Assembly: GCA_943908405.1 (NCBI GenBank)
Contig: CALTTE010000007.1
Location: forward strand, 1 to 41,564
DNA: 41,564 bases
Direction of reading: 5' to 3'
Source: an uncultured Moraxella sp.
GTDB lineage: Bacteria; Pseudomonadota; Gammaproteobacteria; Pseudomonadales; Moraxellaceae
Position numbers and translations under genes: made by a program. The notes under the pieces were generated by a model, which saw only the letters and a list, made by a program, of their open reading frames with translations, was not told where the DNA came from and searched no databases. Of this stretch, positions 17,201 through 25,583 are shown piece after piece; within the stretch, counting starts at the first letter, position 1, and every line of letters starts with the position of its first letter.

Positions 17201-20200
17201 CTTATAGCAAGGGCTTGGGTGATGCTTTTGATTATAAGACCTTAGTTGCCAAGCCTGCTTTAAATCAATTATCAAGCGATGTTGCCAACGATGTATTGCA
17301 ATCCATCAAGCAGGTGGGCGATGTGTTGTCTGATGCCCCTTTGACAACGCCAGACAGCGATGAAGAGGCGATGCTTTGTCAGATTTTTATTGAAGAAGCA
17401 GAAGAGTTATTGCTTGAGGTTAAAGTCTATCTTAAGGCTCATCAAAATGAAGATGCGGTGGTGGTTAGTGATAGCATTGTCAGGGTATTTCATACCTTGC
17501 GAGGGGCATCAGGCTTGCCACCGTTATTGGCGGTGAGTGAAGTAGGTGAGATGATTGAAACAAGTTTGCAGCATTTGCAACATCACGATACCAAAATGAC
17601 TGCTAAGCATCTACAAGCACTGACGGTAGCGGTAGAATTGATTGAAAATCATTTGAATTATTACAAAAATACCCATCAAGATGACCACCGAGATGAAGCC
17701 AATCAGCATCAAGCCCCAATTAGCTTTGATGATAAACAACAGCTTGAATTATTGCTTGGTGGGGATACAGGCAGTCAGGTTGATATTGTTGATTTGATTG
17801 ATGGCATTGATGCGTTGTTGGACGCTGAATTGAGCTTAGAAGAAATCAGTAATAATTCGCTTGATGAGATTAAAAACTATGCCAAAGCAGTGCTTAGTGA
17901 TATCAAAATACTAAAAGCCAAAACCAGTGCTTTGGTGAAGTTTCAGCGATTGCTTTCGCTTTTGTCATTGGCTTATGATGTCTTATATCACCACCCAGAG
18001 CAAGCCAATGATGATGGGTTTATTGATGCATTGATGGCTGGACATAGCGAGCTTACAGGATTGTTTGATTCTTTGGCTGGTAGTATGTCTTTGCGTTTAA
18101 ATTCTGCTGTGATGAACCAATTGGACAGCAAATTGCAAGACATTCAGTACTATTATCAAGGGCTTGATGAGCATACTTTGGTTGTTTCAGAGGAAGCACC
18201 TGAGCCGATTGCTTATCAAGAGGTTACCACCGACCCCGAGCTTTTGGAGATTTTTTTAGAAGAAGCCCAAGAGCTGGATACGGCGATTGGGGAGGCGTTT
18301 GCTGAATTTAAAGCAGACACCAGTAATACCGATGCCCTAAAAGCCCTTCAGCGTCATTTGCACACCATCAAAGGCGGGGCAAGGCTTGCAGGTATTAGCA
18401 GTATTGGCGATTTAACTCACGAAGCCGAGACGGTCTATGAGCAGATGGTTGATGGTAGGCTTAAAGTATCGGCGGGCTGGGTGCGTATTATGCAAGGGGT
18501 ACAAGACATTTTGTCCTTGCAAATTGATGAATTGCAACAGAATAAACGTACCTTTTTTGCCGATAAAGCCGTTGCTCAATTACAACACTTTTTGAATCAA
18601 TCAACAGTGCCTGATGATGCAAGCATTGTCTTGCCGATAATGGCAGACGAGCCGAAGGCTAGCGAAACGGTTACCGAAGAACAACCTGTTGAAACAACCG
18701 AATGCTCCAAATTTAACGACTACCAGTTGCAATCTTGGCAAGGGGTGTTGCCTGATAGCGATATTTTGGCGGTGTTTTTAGAAGAAGCTGAAGAGCTGGT
18801 GGAAAGCAGTAGCGAAGAATTTCAGATATTTCGTGCCAATACCAGTGATATTGCGGTTTTGCAGTCGCTACAGCGTAAATTGCACACCATCAAAGGCGGG
18901 GCGAGAATGGTGCTTGCCAATGGTGTGGCTGACCTTGCTCACCATATGGAGACGGTCTATGAAGATTTGGCAAATCGTCGCCGTCCTGCCACCAAAATGG
19001 TCATACAGCTACTTTTGGCGTGCCACGATTGGCTTGCCCAAGCAATGCTGTTGTTAAAAGTAACATTAAATCCCCCAAAGCCTACCCCGCTTATTGATGC
19101 TTTAGAGGGCTTTAGTCGCCGTCCTGATAGCTTAAGTAGCGTGCCTGTGGTATCGCTCAATGAAGTCCTTGATATGATTGCTGCCCACGAAGCGTATGAA
19201 AAACAGCGTCGTGGCGGACGTGATATCAGCCGTATGCCACCGATGGATGGCTTGTCGGTAGAAAGCGAGGAGGTGGGGTCAAGCAATGAGATGATTCGTA
19301 TCTCAGCGTCATTGATGGAGCGAATGATTAACTTGTCAGGCGAGGCGGCCATTAACCGAGCTCGTATTGATATGAGTATGAGTAGCTTGACGGTGAGTAT
19401 TGAGGAAATGGGCGTTACTGTTCAGCGTCTTGCTGACCAGTTGCGTCGTATGGATATTGAGCTTGAAGCACAGATTTTGGCTCAAATTGATGATGATGAT
19501 AAAGAATTGGTGGACAGTGGCTTTGACCCACTTGAGATGGACCAATATTCATCACTCAATCAGCTATCCAAATCATTGTCAGAATCGGCATCGGATTTGC
19601 TTGACTTAAAGGCCACATTGCTAGAAAAAACCCGAGATGGTGAAAATCTATTATTGCAATTATCACGTACCCAAGCAGAATTGCAAGATGGACTAATGTA
19701 TTCAAGAATGGTACCATTTTCACGGCTCACCCCACGCTTGCAACGTATCGTAAGACAGGTATCTAGCGAGCTTGGTAAGCAAGTGGAGCTTAATGTGGTG
19801 AATGCCGATGACGAGATGGACAGAACCATTTTGGAGCGGATTACCTCGCCTTTGGAGCATATGCTTAGAAATGCCATTGACCACGGGATTGAGATGCCTG
19901 ATGAGCGGGTGGCCAAGGGCAAATCCAAAACAGGGCATATCAGCCTTGAGGTGGTGCGTGAAGGCGGTGAGATTTTGATTCACCTAAGTGATGATGGGGC
20001 AGGTGTCAATGTTGAGGCGGTACGTAAAAAGGCGGTGTCGCAAGGACTGATTGCCGCTGATGATACATCGCTGTCTGATATTGACATTATGCAATATATT
20101 TTTAACGCAGGATTGTCTACCACCAGCGTTGTTACCCAGATTTCAGGACGTGGCGTGGGTATGGACGTGGTGCGTAGCGAGATTCAACAGCTTGGCGGTT

Positions 20201-21099
20201 CGGTATCGGTGGATTCGGTGCGTCATCAAGGCTCACGCTTTACCTTGCGGGTGCCATTGACTGTGGCGGTGTCTGATACGCTGATTGTACGTGCCGCCGA
20301 CCGTCAGTATGCGGTGCCTTTGGTGCAGATTGAGCGAGTAACGCAGGTGGCAACCGATAAATTGCTAGAGTATTATCAATCCACCGATGCTACCATTGAT
20401 ATTGATGGCGTGCCTTATCGTTTGCGTTATTTAAATGAGATTTTGACAGGGCATAATTTTAGCGAATTATTGTCTAGTCGTGAAACCTTGCCAGTGATTT
20501 TGGTTAAAAACCAAGCAGGGCAAAACATCGCCTTGCAAACCGATGAGATTGTCGGTTCACGTATTGAGGTTGTTGTTAAGCCTTTGGGACTTCAGTTATC
20601 GCACGTATCGGGCATCTCAGCAGCAACCATTATGGGCGATGGTTCGGTTATGTTTATTTTGGACTTAATGGCGTTGGTGCGTAATGCCAGAGCTCGTGTT
20701 GCGGTTGATATTGTTGTCCCTGAAGAGAAAAAACGTCCTGTGATTATGGTGGTTGATGACTCGGTAACGGTGCGTAAAGTAACCTCGCGTTTCTTGGAGC
20801 GTCAAGGATTTGAGGCGGTGGTCGCCAAAGATGGCGTTGATGCCCTTGAGATTTTGCAGGAATTGACTCCTGATTTAATGTTGCTTGATATTGAGATGCC
20901 TCGTATGGATGGCTTTGAGGTCGCCACCCAAGTACGACACAATGCCCGCTTAAAAGACTTACCGATTATTATGATTACCTCGCGTACAGGCGAAAAACAC
21001 CGCGAGCGAGCCTTTGAGATTGGCGTAAGTGATTATATGGGTAAGCCGTTTCAGGAGGTTGATTTGTTAAATCGTATCTCGGCTCATTTGGTGTCGTAG
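14203..21099 (+). CDS. chpA: ChpA: giant multi-HPt hybrid chemotaxis kinase of the Pil-Chp system
   Basis: A 2298-residue cytosolic CheA-like kinase. The N-terminal region (about 1-130) resembles the degenerate HPt segment of ChpA and FimL. Five phosphotransfer-like motifs follow, with His707 and His923 (both RRGFHTLKGSGRMVGA), His1097 (FHTLRGASG), His1387 (HTIKGGARLAG) and His1561 (HTIKGGARMV). Dimerisation helices lie at about 1700-1880. The ATPase domain has an N-box HMLRNAIDHGIEMP near 1886 and SGRGVGMDVV near 1980. A CheW-like domain spans about 2023-2160 and a C-terminal receiver about 2180-2298, with Asp2229 in LMLLDIEMPRMDG. An Asp/Asn-rich linker at about 525-650 includes a tandem EKLSD unit. 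It phosphorylates PilG and PilH. AGGAA lies before the ATG, and chpB starts eight bases after the stop. Confidence 0.96.
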   Translation: MNNKSSDFIALQWLITPLKQEINDIHNAWQSSVQTGDFLPQAKQFHAIGNVLTVANLTALANLSFLLKRCCERLSDGTLDGTLAPKILLASRLLQYEMERFVLTGTEETLLVVLRCQYLERILGESRVLDESRELQTNQSQVNQSRFSDLITIADEKAIQFNEQEQQKINVAWRSASQKLLESNENIAPNLEVLAKIAYYSSKANQHKSPKAIWYLAYLWLSSLALNDKPKPHQYAQLLSQLDGLIAEQTNDSFDIELENLLVDIYVQLNRLQTTTDEAQKMLLDMQYGMSDEQQFFPHILSVLENMLLLLANGEVAVDTLQDIKNQLAKRGWSFYESYVGQIIDDINSVKDDPEAFAQMQWQITTQLQDLYTAIDNTHNAIDNHIGQTAAVPMRDEDSQKQLRRIRILVEEIKASFNSYLYSKNTERLVQREVFDELDAVFVEMGVYDAATIADSLSDLFAYLKNNTPEKISWQFAHALAESLSSLELFLDSLAQEIFDESLLLRAKDGVEKAENWLDASDGAEYQPAQKASNTVRYSDDGEIAPTDNVLDTNNVLEDNALDTDNPQKATSIGGIDNNTDNASTADNTNDDSVNAVDDDDSDNQASLEADNNLSGLHTENNDTADESIHNNEKLSDEKLSDEGLSEAYLAAKAELKPDTFDFDEDIREIFIEEADEVLTSLEALLPTWQADVANLAPLKEIRRGFHTLKGSGRMVGAYSVGEMAWAVENMLNRVLDGTLAPTDELWQFINETTKKLPTLVEDFADSVAPSLDPAVVVLKAKNLLAGKAVNDGVPSQSNVGEMSGSQASPGQVSQNQAQATKTTAKMVLSSDDSQSIKDEQMTNADGLSKNAPPTSELPEVLLPFIENAKAPIENKIDDVDEDIKEIFIEEASEVLEEITPLFASWQNTQNKATLTDIRRGFHTLKGSGRMVGASVLGELAWAVENMLNRVLDGTVAVNEGMIALIDDVLTNFGDLVALFEQNRSDYPDVLVLWIAAAHAYSKGLGDAFDYKTLVAKPALNQLSSDVANDVLQSIKQVGDVLSDAPLTTPDSDEEAMLCQIFIEEAEELLLEVKVYLKAHQNEDAVVVSDSIVRVFHTLRGASGLPPLLAVSEVGEMIETSLQHLQHHDTKMTAKHLQALTVAVELIENHLNYYKNTHQDDHRDEANQHQAPISFDDKQQLELLLGGDTGSQVDIVDLIDGIDALLDAELSLEEISNNSLDEIKNYAKAVLSDIKILKAKTSALVKFQRLLSLLSLAYDVLYHHPEQANDDGFIDALMAGHSELTGLFDSLAGSMSLRLNSAVMNQLDSKLQDIQYYYQGLDEHTLVVSEEAPEPIAYQEVTTDPELLEIFLEEAQELDTAIGEAFAEFKADTSNTDALKALQRHLHTIKGGARLAGISSIGDLTHEAETVYEQMVDGRLKVSAGWVRIMQGVQDILSLQIDELQQNKRTFFADKAVAQLQHFLNQSTVPDDASIVLPIMADEPKASETVTEEQPVETTECSKFNDYQLQSWQGVLPDSDILAVFLEEAEELVESSSEEFQIFRANTSDIAVLQSLQRKLHTIKGGARMVLANGVADLAHHMETVYEDLANRRRPATKMVIQLLLACHDWLAQAMLLLKVTLNPPKPTPLIDALEGFSRRPDSLSSVPVVSLNEVLDMIAAHEAYEKQRRGGRDISRMPPMDGLSVESEEVGSSNEMIRISASLMERMINLSGEAAINRARIDMSMSSLTVSIEEMGVTVQRLADQLRRMDIELEAQILAQIDDDDKELVDSGFDPLEMDQYSSLNQLSKSLSESASDLLDLKATLLEKTRDGENLLLQLSRTQAELQDGLMYSRMVPFSRLTPRLQRIVRQVSSELGKQVELNVVNADDEMDRTILERITSPLEHMLRNAIDHGIEMPDERVAKGKSKTGHISLEVVREGGEILIHLSDDGAGVNVEAVRKKAVSQGLIAADDTSLSDIDIMQYIFNAGLSTTSVVTQISGRGVGMDVVRSEIQQLGGSVSVDSVRHQGSRFTLRVPLTVAVSDTLIVRAADRQYAVPLVQIERVTQVATDKLLEYYQSTDATIDIDGVPYRLRYLNEILTGHNFSELLSSRETLPVILVKNQAGQNIALQTDEIVGSRIEVVVKPLGLQLSHVSGISAATIMGDGSVMFILDLMALVRNARARVAVDIVVPEEKKRPVIMVVDDSVTVRKVTSRFLERQGFEAVVAKDGVDALEILQELTPDLMLLDIEMPRMDGFEVATQVRHNARLKDLPIIMITSRTGEKHRERAFEIGVSDYMGKPFQEVDLLNRISAHLVS

Positions 21100-21106
21100 G
21101 TTGTTT

Positions 21107-22045
21107 ATGAACTTTGTGATTGTCGCCGATAGCAAAAAACAGCGTTTAGCACTCAGTGAGACTATTTATCGTTTGGGATTTTATGTCTATGAAAGTCTCG
21201 CAAGCGACCAGCTTGATGGTGCTGATTTGCCCAAAAATGCGGTATGGCTTGTTGATATTGATGATTACACGCCCCAAATGCAGACCAATATTTCAATGAA
21301 TTCGCCCAAATTTGTGCTGATGGGGTTTAATGAAGCCCCTTCTATTATTGATGGCGATATTTATGAACGTTGGCAACGATTGTTGATGCGGCGATTGAGC
21401 GAATTGCTGAGATTATCGTTATCGCTTAAAGGTAAGCCTGTACTTAAGCGAATGCCGTGGCAGTATGTGGTGTTTATTGGGGCGTCAATGGGTGGGCCAC
21501 AGGCGGTCAAGCAATTTTTGGATCATCTAGCCCCAAATTTGCCCATTGCGATTCTTATTGCTCATCATTATGATGAGACAATGATTGAAAGTTTGCCAAA
21601 AATTTTAACTCGTAAGAATGATTGGCGATGTCAAGTGATTAAAACCACCCAAAGTTTGCAGGCGGGTATGTGTCTTTTAGCACCCATTGGCAAAAAAATT
21701 GTTTGTGATAGCACAGGGCGAATTATGCTCACCCATCAAGATTGGCAAGGCAAATACCGACCCAATATTGGCGAATTATTAAAAAACACCAGCGAGGTAT
21801 TTGGCAACCAAATGATTGGTATTATCTTTTCGGGTATGGGCGATGATGGCAGTCAATACGCCCACCAATTGCCTGTGAATAATAGCAAACTTTGGGCACA
21901 AGACCCAACCACTTGCCAAAGTCCAAGCCAGCCCCAAGCTTTTATTAATACAGGTGTTTGTCAGTTTATCGGTTCACCAAAACAAATGGCAGAAAAAATC
22001 AATCAAATGCTTGGGGTGTATGCCAATACATCAGCAAGTCTTTGA
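21107..22045 (+). CDS. chpB: ChpB: CheB-type methylesterase
   Basis: A 312-residue protein. The C-terminal CheB esterase domain has the serine motif VFIGASMGGPQAV (Ser127), histidine segment ILIAHHYDE (His153/154) and acid motif FSGMGDDGS (Asp246). It should remove methyl groups added by PilK to PilJ. The N-terminal part (1-60, NFVIVADSKKQR and VWLVDIDD) looks like a receiver fold without a full set of phosphorylation residues, as in Pseudomonas ChpB, where a classical CheB receiver is also missing. ATG 21107 is preferred over the upstream in-frame TTG because of the nearby AGG. It lies eight bases after chpA. Confidence 0.9.
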   Translation: MNFVIVADSKKQRLALSETIYRLGFYVYESLASDQLDGADLPKNAVWLVDIDDYTPQMQTNISMNSPKFVLMGFNEAPSIIDGDIYERWQRLLMRRLSELLRLSLSLKGKPVLKRMPWQYVVFIGASMGGPQAVKQFLDHLAPNLPIAILIAHHYDETMIESLPKILTRKNDWRCQVIKTTQSLQAGMCLLAPIGKKIVCDSTGRIMLTHQDWQGKYRPNIGELLKNTSEVFGNQMIGIIFSGMGDDGSQYAHQLPVNNSKLWAQDPTTCQSPSQPQAFINTGVCQFIGSPKQMAEKINQMLGVYANTSASL

Positions 22046-22180
22046 ATTTAGCTTGGCTTTGCTTTTTTAGGCTTTGATTGTTTGTTGTTTTTGTGTTGGT
22101 TGGGTTTGCTTTTTTGGGTCTGATTTAATTTGATGACTTAGTTTGCTTGTGGTTGGCTTGGAATTTAATAGGGATAATGT

Positions 22181-22675
22181 ATGAATAAAATTAAAAAACA
22201 CCACTTTGAACCTGTAAGCTTATTAACGGTTGAAAATGGGATTTTGGCATTGGCTGTTATTCCAGCCCAAAATCAACCTGATTGGCTAGTACCAAAAGAG
22301 CTGATTTTATCCATTGATGCTTATGATGAGCGAATTTGGACTTATCTTTGGCACGGGCAAGAGGTGGCGGTCTATCATTTGATTGATAAACAAGAAATTC
22401 CTGATAAATTGGTGGTGTTGGAGGGTAATAGTGATGTCCACCGTTTGGCACTACAAACCGCAGGCGAGATTGATTATAAAAGCGTGCGTATCTCCGATGT
22501 AAAAGATGCGGTGTTGCCAGATGATATCAAAACTCATATGCAGGAGCATTTGCCAAGATTGATGAGCGATGATGTGCTTGATTTTATGTATCAAGTGGTT
22601 CGTATTGGCGATACCTTGTATATTGTGCCAGAGCTTGATTTGATTAGCCATCGCTTGGTGGATTTGGATAGCTAA
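22181..22675 (+). CDS. chpC: CheW-like protein in the chpC position
   Basis: A 164-residue soluble protein whose beta-strand pattern and length fit a divergent CheW domain. Examples are ILALAVIPAQ, LVPKELILSIDAYDE, EVAVYHLID, DKLVVLEGNS and the closing YQVVRIGDTLYIVPELDLI. Its place directly after chpB matches chpC, the second CheW-type adaptor of the Pseudomonas Pil-Chp cluster. The assignment rests on position and fold pattern, since the sequence is diverged. A 135-base spacer precedes it, and AGGGATA lies before the ATG. It probably couples additional receptors or PilJ to ChpA. Confidence 0.65.
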   Translation: MNKIKKHHFEPVSLLTVENGILALAVIPAQNQPDWLVPKELILSIDAYDERIWTYLWHGQEVAVYHLIDKQEIPDKLVVLEGNSDVHRLALQTAGEIDYKSVRISDVKDAVLPDDIKTHMQEHLPRLMSDDVLDFMYQVVRIGDTLYIVPELDLISHRLVDLDS

Positions 22676-22702
22676 CAAAACAAAACAGTTAATATCAATA
22701 AA

Positions 22703-22734
22703 ATGCTTTAAAGATAATATGCTTTAAAGATAAT
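22703..22734. repeat. Perfect 16-base tandem duplication
   Basis: atgctttaaagataat is repeated head-to-tail at 22703-22718 and 22719-22734, in the 299-base gene-free spacer between chpC and the cytochrome b561 gene. The rest of that spacer is A+T-rich and shows no gene. Confidence 0.9.
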
Positions 22735-22974
22735 GTGATTTTGTACAAAAACGCTATATGAGTGTAACAAAATTTTAGTGACTGTTAAAATTAAAACCAA
22801 TGTGAATTGTTTTAATTTTTTGTTTAATGTGATGAATTTTATATAAGCTTGCGTTGGTTTGGTGGGTTCTTTACTTGAATGGTTTACTTGAACGGTCGGT
22901 TTTAGATAATTGTGGTTTAATGATATTAAATTAACAGTAATTGATATGAATTTAACAATAATTTAAGGTAATTT

Positions 22975-23505
22975 ATGTCAGCACCTATGACGCCAAAGCA
23001 TAGTCTTGCGACCAGAATTTTTCACCACGGGGCGATTATTTTGCTTGCCATATTGTGGGCATCGGCAGAGTTTGATGATGAAATCGGGGCGATACTTGGT
23101 GGGCAGGGTATTGATTTTCATAAAGCCTTGGGCGTGGTGTTTTTGCTGTGGATCATATTGCGTCTTATCAATGTCGCCATTCGCCCCAAACGTCCAACAT
23201 TGCCTGCCCCAAAATGGCAAACCGCTTTGGCACATTTGACCCATTTGGGCTTGTATTTGTCAATGCTTGCAATGCCTATTTGTGGGATTTTGATGTCGCT
23301 GTTTAGTGGGCGAGCGGTGTCGGTGTTTGGGCTGGTGCAGATTCCTGTATGGGTTACCCCAAGCCGTGAATGGGCAAAGGTGTTTGATGAGCTGCATACC
23401 GATATTGTATTTGCAGTGCTACTCGTGTTGGTGGGGCTTCACGTGGTAGCAGGGCTTTATCATCAATTTATTCTTAAAGACAAACTATTAAATACAATGC
23501 GTTAG
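22975..23505 (+). CDS. Cytochrome b561-family protein
   Basis: A 176-residue inner-membrane b-type cytochrome with four predicted spans, about 16-32, 46-66, 88-112 and 143-166. Family histidines that can ligate two hemes are present: His17/18 (RIFHHG), His49 (DFHKALG), His141 (ELHTD) and His155 (GLHVVAG). The YodB/CybB type moves electrons from quinol, sometimes to superoxide or periplasmic partners. AAGG is well placed before the ATG. It is convergent with the membrane protein gene that ends at 23548, 42 bases away. Confidence 0.92.
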   Translation: MSAPMTPKHSLATRIFHHGAIILLAILWASAEFDDEIGAILGGQGIDFHKALGVVFLLWIILRLINVAIRPKRPTLPAPKWQTALAHLTHLGLYLSMLAMPICGILMSLFSGRAVSVFGLVQIPVWVTPSREWAKVFDELHTDIVFAVLLVLVGLHVVAGLYHQFILKDKLLNTMR

Positions 23506-23547
23506 GGGTTTATTGGGCTTTGTATTCGGCGTCAATGATGTTAGTTA

Positions 23548-24162
23548 TCATTGGTGTTGATTATCATTGGCGTTGGTGGTTTTCGCTAGCTTGGCTTTGA
23601 TGGTTAATAGTGCTTGCCCAACAAAACTCACCAAAGCATAAACAAACAACCAAAAATCTGCCAAATAATCCAGTAAATGGTTGCTGGTCATTATAGAGCC
23701 CGACCACGCAAGCAAAATAAGCCACATTAATCCCAGTGTTTTTTTATCCCACCAAAAAGCAGGCATTAAAATCCCCAAAGCAATCAAGGCGTGTATCGGC
23801 ACCGCTTGATGATAAAAATTAACTCCAATCAATGCTGTAGCACTCATCACAATCAGCACCGCCCCAAACAAAAGCCATAAGCGAGCCTTTTGGGCTAAGC
23901 GTTTATCAGGTGGTAGTAGCCATTGCCCAAAAATCAACAAACTTAATAGGGCAGGTTCACCAAAAAAGCTGTTGAGATAATCAGTGATTGACAAGCCAGC
24001 GATAAGCGGTGTACTACCAAGCACCAATGCCCACGCCCATAGCATTACTTGCCACGCTCTTGCAAGTATTGGTTGCTTATGATATATCGGATAGCAAGCA
24101 TAAAGCAAAACAGCCATAAGTAGGGCATAAGCAGCTTGGGTATAGGTGGGCAAAATGGTCAT
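23548..24162 (-). CDS. Integral membrane protein of unknown function
   Basis: A 204-residue protein with about six to seven hydrophobic spans (around 10-25, 37-57, 68-84, 92-114, 122-138, 145-160 and 168-190) and a hydrophilic C-terminal tail NANDNQHQ. I do not recognise a family. It starts 29 bases after the sialidase-like gene on the same strand, so the two are probably co-transcribed and it may act with that protein. A 16-base imperfect duplication (ttatcattggtgttga at 23545, ttatcattggcgttgg at 23561) spans its stop codon, so its C-terminus has probably changed recently. Confidence 0.75.
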   Translation of the reverse strand: MTILPTYTQAAYALLMAVLLYACYPIYHKQPILARAWQVMLWAWALVLGSTPLIAGLSITDYLNSFFGEPALLSLLIFGQWLLPPDKRLAQKARLWLLFGAVLIVMSATALIGVNFYHQAVPIHALIALGILMPAFWWDKKTLGLMWLILLAWSGSIMTSNHLLDYLADFWLFVYALVSFVGQALLTIKAKLAKTTNANDNQHQ

Positions 24163-24191
24163 AAGCTAGTCATCATAAGCTGGTCGTCAGG

Positions 24192-25553
24192 TCATTGGTA
24201 AGTAGTGGGGCTAATGAATGGGGCTGGCATTGCTTGCTTAAGCCAGTCTTGATTGATACGGATATGGCGGATTTGGTTGCGGTCGTGGGTGTAGACAATA
24301 TGCAAATTATCACCAACCACAAGCGTGGTGGGATAAGAAACTTCTTCGCCTGCTTTTGGTGTGTCAATGGCGTTGCTGTCAATAGCATTGCTGTCAATAG
24401 CGTTGGCAGCGACGTTATTGTTGGCTAATGTTGTGCCGGTGCTGTCAAGAATCAGGCTGTGTATTGTCTTATCACCCAAAGACGATAAAACCAAATGATA
24501 GCGACTGTTGCCTTGATGGCTTTGATTGTGAACAAGCAAAAGATGATGATTAAAATAATCAATGCTTAATGCACTGTTGTCGTTGATGAGCGGTAGCTGA
24601 GTGGGTTTATGCCAGCGTGTGCCACCATCGATACAGTGTTGTTGCCAAATCGGTGCGGGTTGTTCATTGCGTGCCACCATCAAGCAATCGCTTGAATTGG
24701 TTGCGGTGATGGCAGGTTGTAATACGCCCAATAACGGATTGGGGCGAATGCGGTCAATTAGTTTGCCTTGGCGGTCAAAACGCAGCAACAGAGGGAATTT
24801 TTGGGCGAATTCATGATAAATGGGTAAATAAAATCCGCCATCGTCTAAGCCAATAGGGCGGTTGCGTACCAAATGGCTAATATTCATCAATGGCGATAAG
24901 GGCAACAGTTGGACAAAATCAAAATTGATGCCATCGGTGGATTGCAAGTGATACAGTTTTGACCCTGCCCAACCCCCAAAACTTACGCCCACAACAAATA
25001 AATGCAACATACCATCTGGGCTTTGATAAATCACAGGATTGCCAAGTTTTTTGATGTAGTGATGGCTTTGTTGGCTTAATTGCTCACGAGTTAAGATGGG
25101 ATAAGGCGTTGCCCAGCGGTGCTTGGTGAGCGAATAGCGGTTGGCAACAATGGCAACATCGCTTGCTCCTTCACGAGCACCTGCAAACCAAACCGCCAGC
25201 AATTCATTATTGTTAAGCGTGCTTAAACTGGCTGCGTGGACACTAGGGGCGGGGTGGGGCTGTGAGATAATATGCTGTTCAAATACTGGGCTTGGCTGAA
25301 GGCTTGGGCTTGATTGGGTGGTTGTTGCATTGGCTGGGTTTGGCTTAAGTGTATTGGTGTTACTTGGTGTGGCGATGAGTGTGGTAATGGGTGCGGAACT
25401 GGTTTTGATAAATGTGGGATTGGTTTTGATAAAATGGGGTGAGGCAGGTTGCTGGTTGGCTTTGTGCAATACCACGACCAAAAAGCATAAAAGCCAAACC
25501 GCAACTGATAAATAATTTTTGGCGTACTTGCCTATTTTTTGTTTATTTATCAT
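24192..25553 (-). CDS. Sialidase-like (BNR/COG4692-type) membrane-anchored protein
   Basis: A 453-residue protein with an N-terminal hydrophobic signal or anchor (about 14-30), then a Thr/Pro/Ser-rich linker to about 85. The beta-propeller part includes LLAVWFAGAREGASDVAIV, a segment characteristic of the COG4692 predicted neuraminidase group, and a degenerate Asp-box STDGINF. Other blocks are RNRPIGLDDGGFYLPIYHEF and LVGDNLHIVYTHDRNQIRHI-like strands near the C-terminus. A tandem AIDSN unit occurs near residue 395. Catalytic activity on sialic acid is not proven by sequence, since no clear FRIP motif is present. It is followed by a membrane protein gene and probably shares its transcript. 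Confidence 0.8.
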   Translation of the reverse strand: MINKQKIGKYAKNYLSVAVWLLCFLVVVLHKANQQPASPHFIKTNPTFIKTSSAPITTLIATPSNTNTLKPNPANATTTQSSPSLQPSPVFEQHIISQPHPAPSVHAASLSTLNNNELLAVWFAGAREGASDVAIVANRYSLTKHRWATPYPILTREQLSQQSHHYIKKLGNPVIYQSPDGMLHLFVVGVSFGGWAGSKLYHLQSTDGINFDFVQLLPLSPLMNISHLVRNRPIGLDDGGFYLPIYHEFAQKFPLLLRFDRQGKLIDRIRPNPLLGVLQPAITATNSSDCLMVARNEQPAPIWQQHCIDGGTRWHKPTQLPLINDNSALSIDYFNHHLLLVHNQSHQGNSRYHLVLSSLGDKTIHSLILDSTGTTLANNNVAANAIDSNAIDSNAIDTPKAGEEVSYPTTLVVGDNLHIVYTHDRNQIRHIRINQDWLKQAMPAPFISPTTYQ

Positions 25554-25583
25554 TTGAACGGTTTGGCTTTTGGTTATTACAAA

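Noticed and set aside
23545..23576. Possible terminator between cytochrome b561 and the convergent membrane gene
   Set aside because: The hairpin is weak, has no T-run, and is better explained as a 16-base imperfect duplication across a stop codon.
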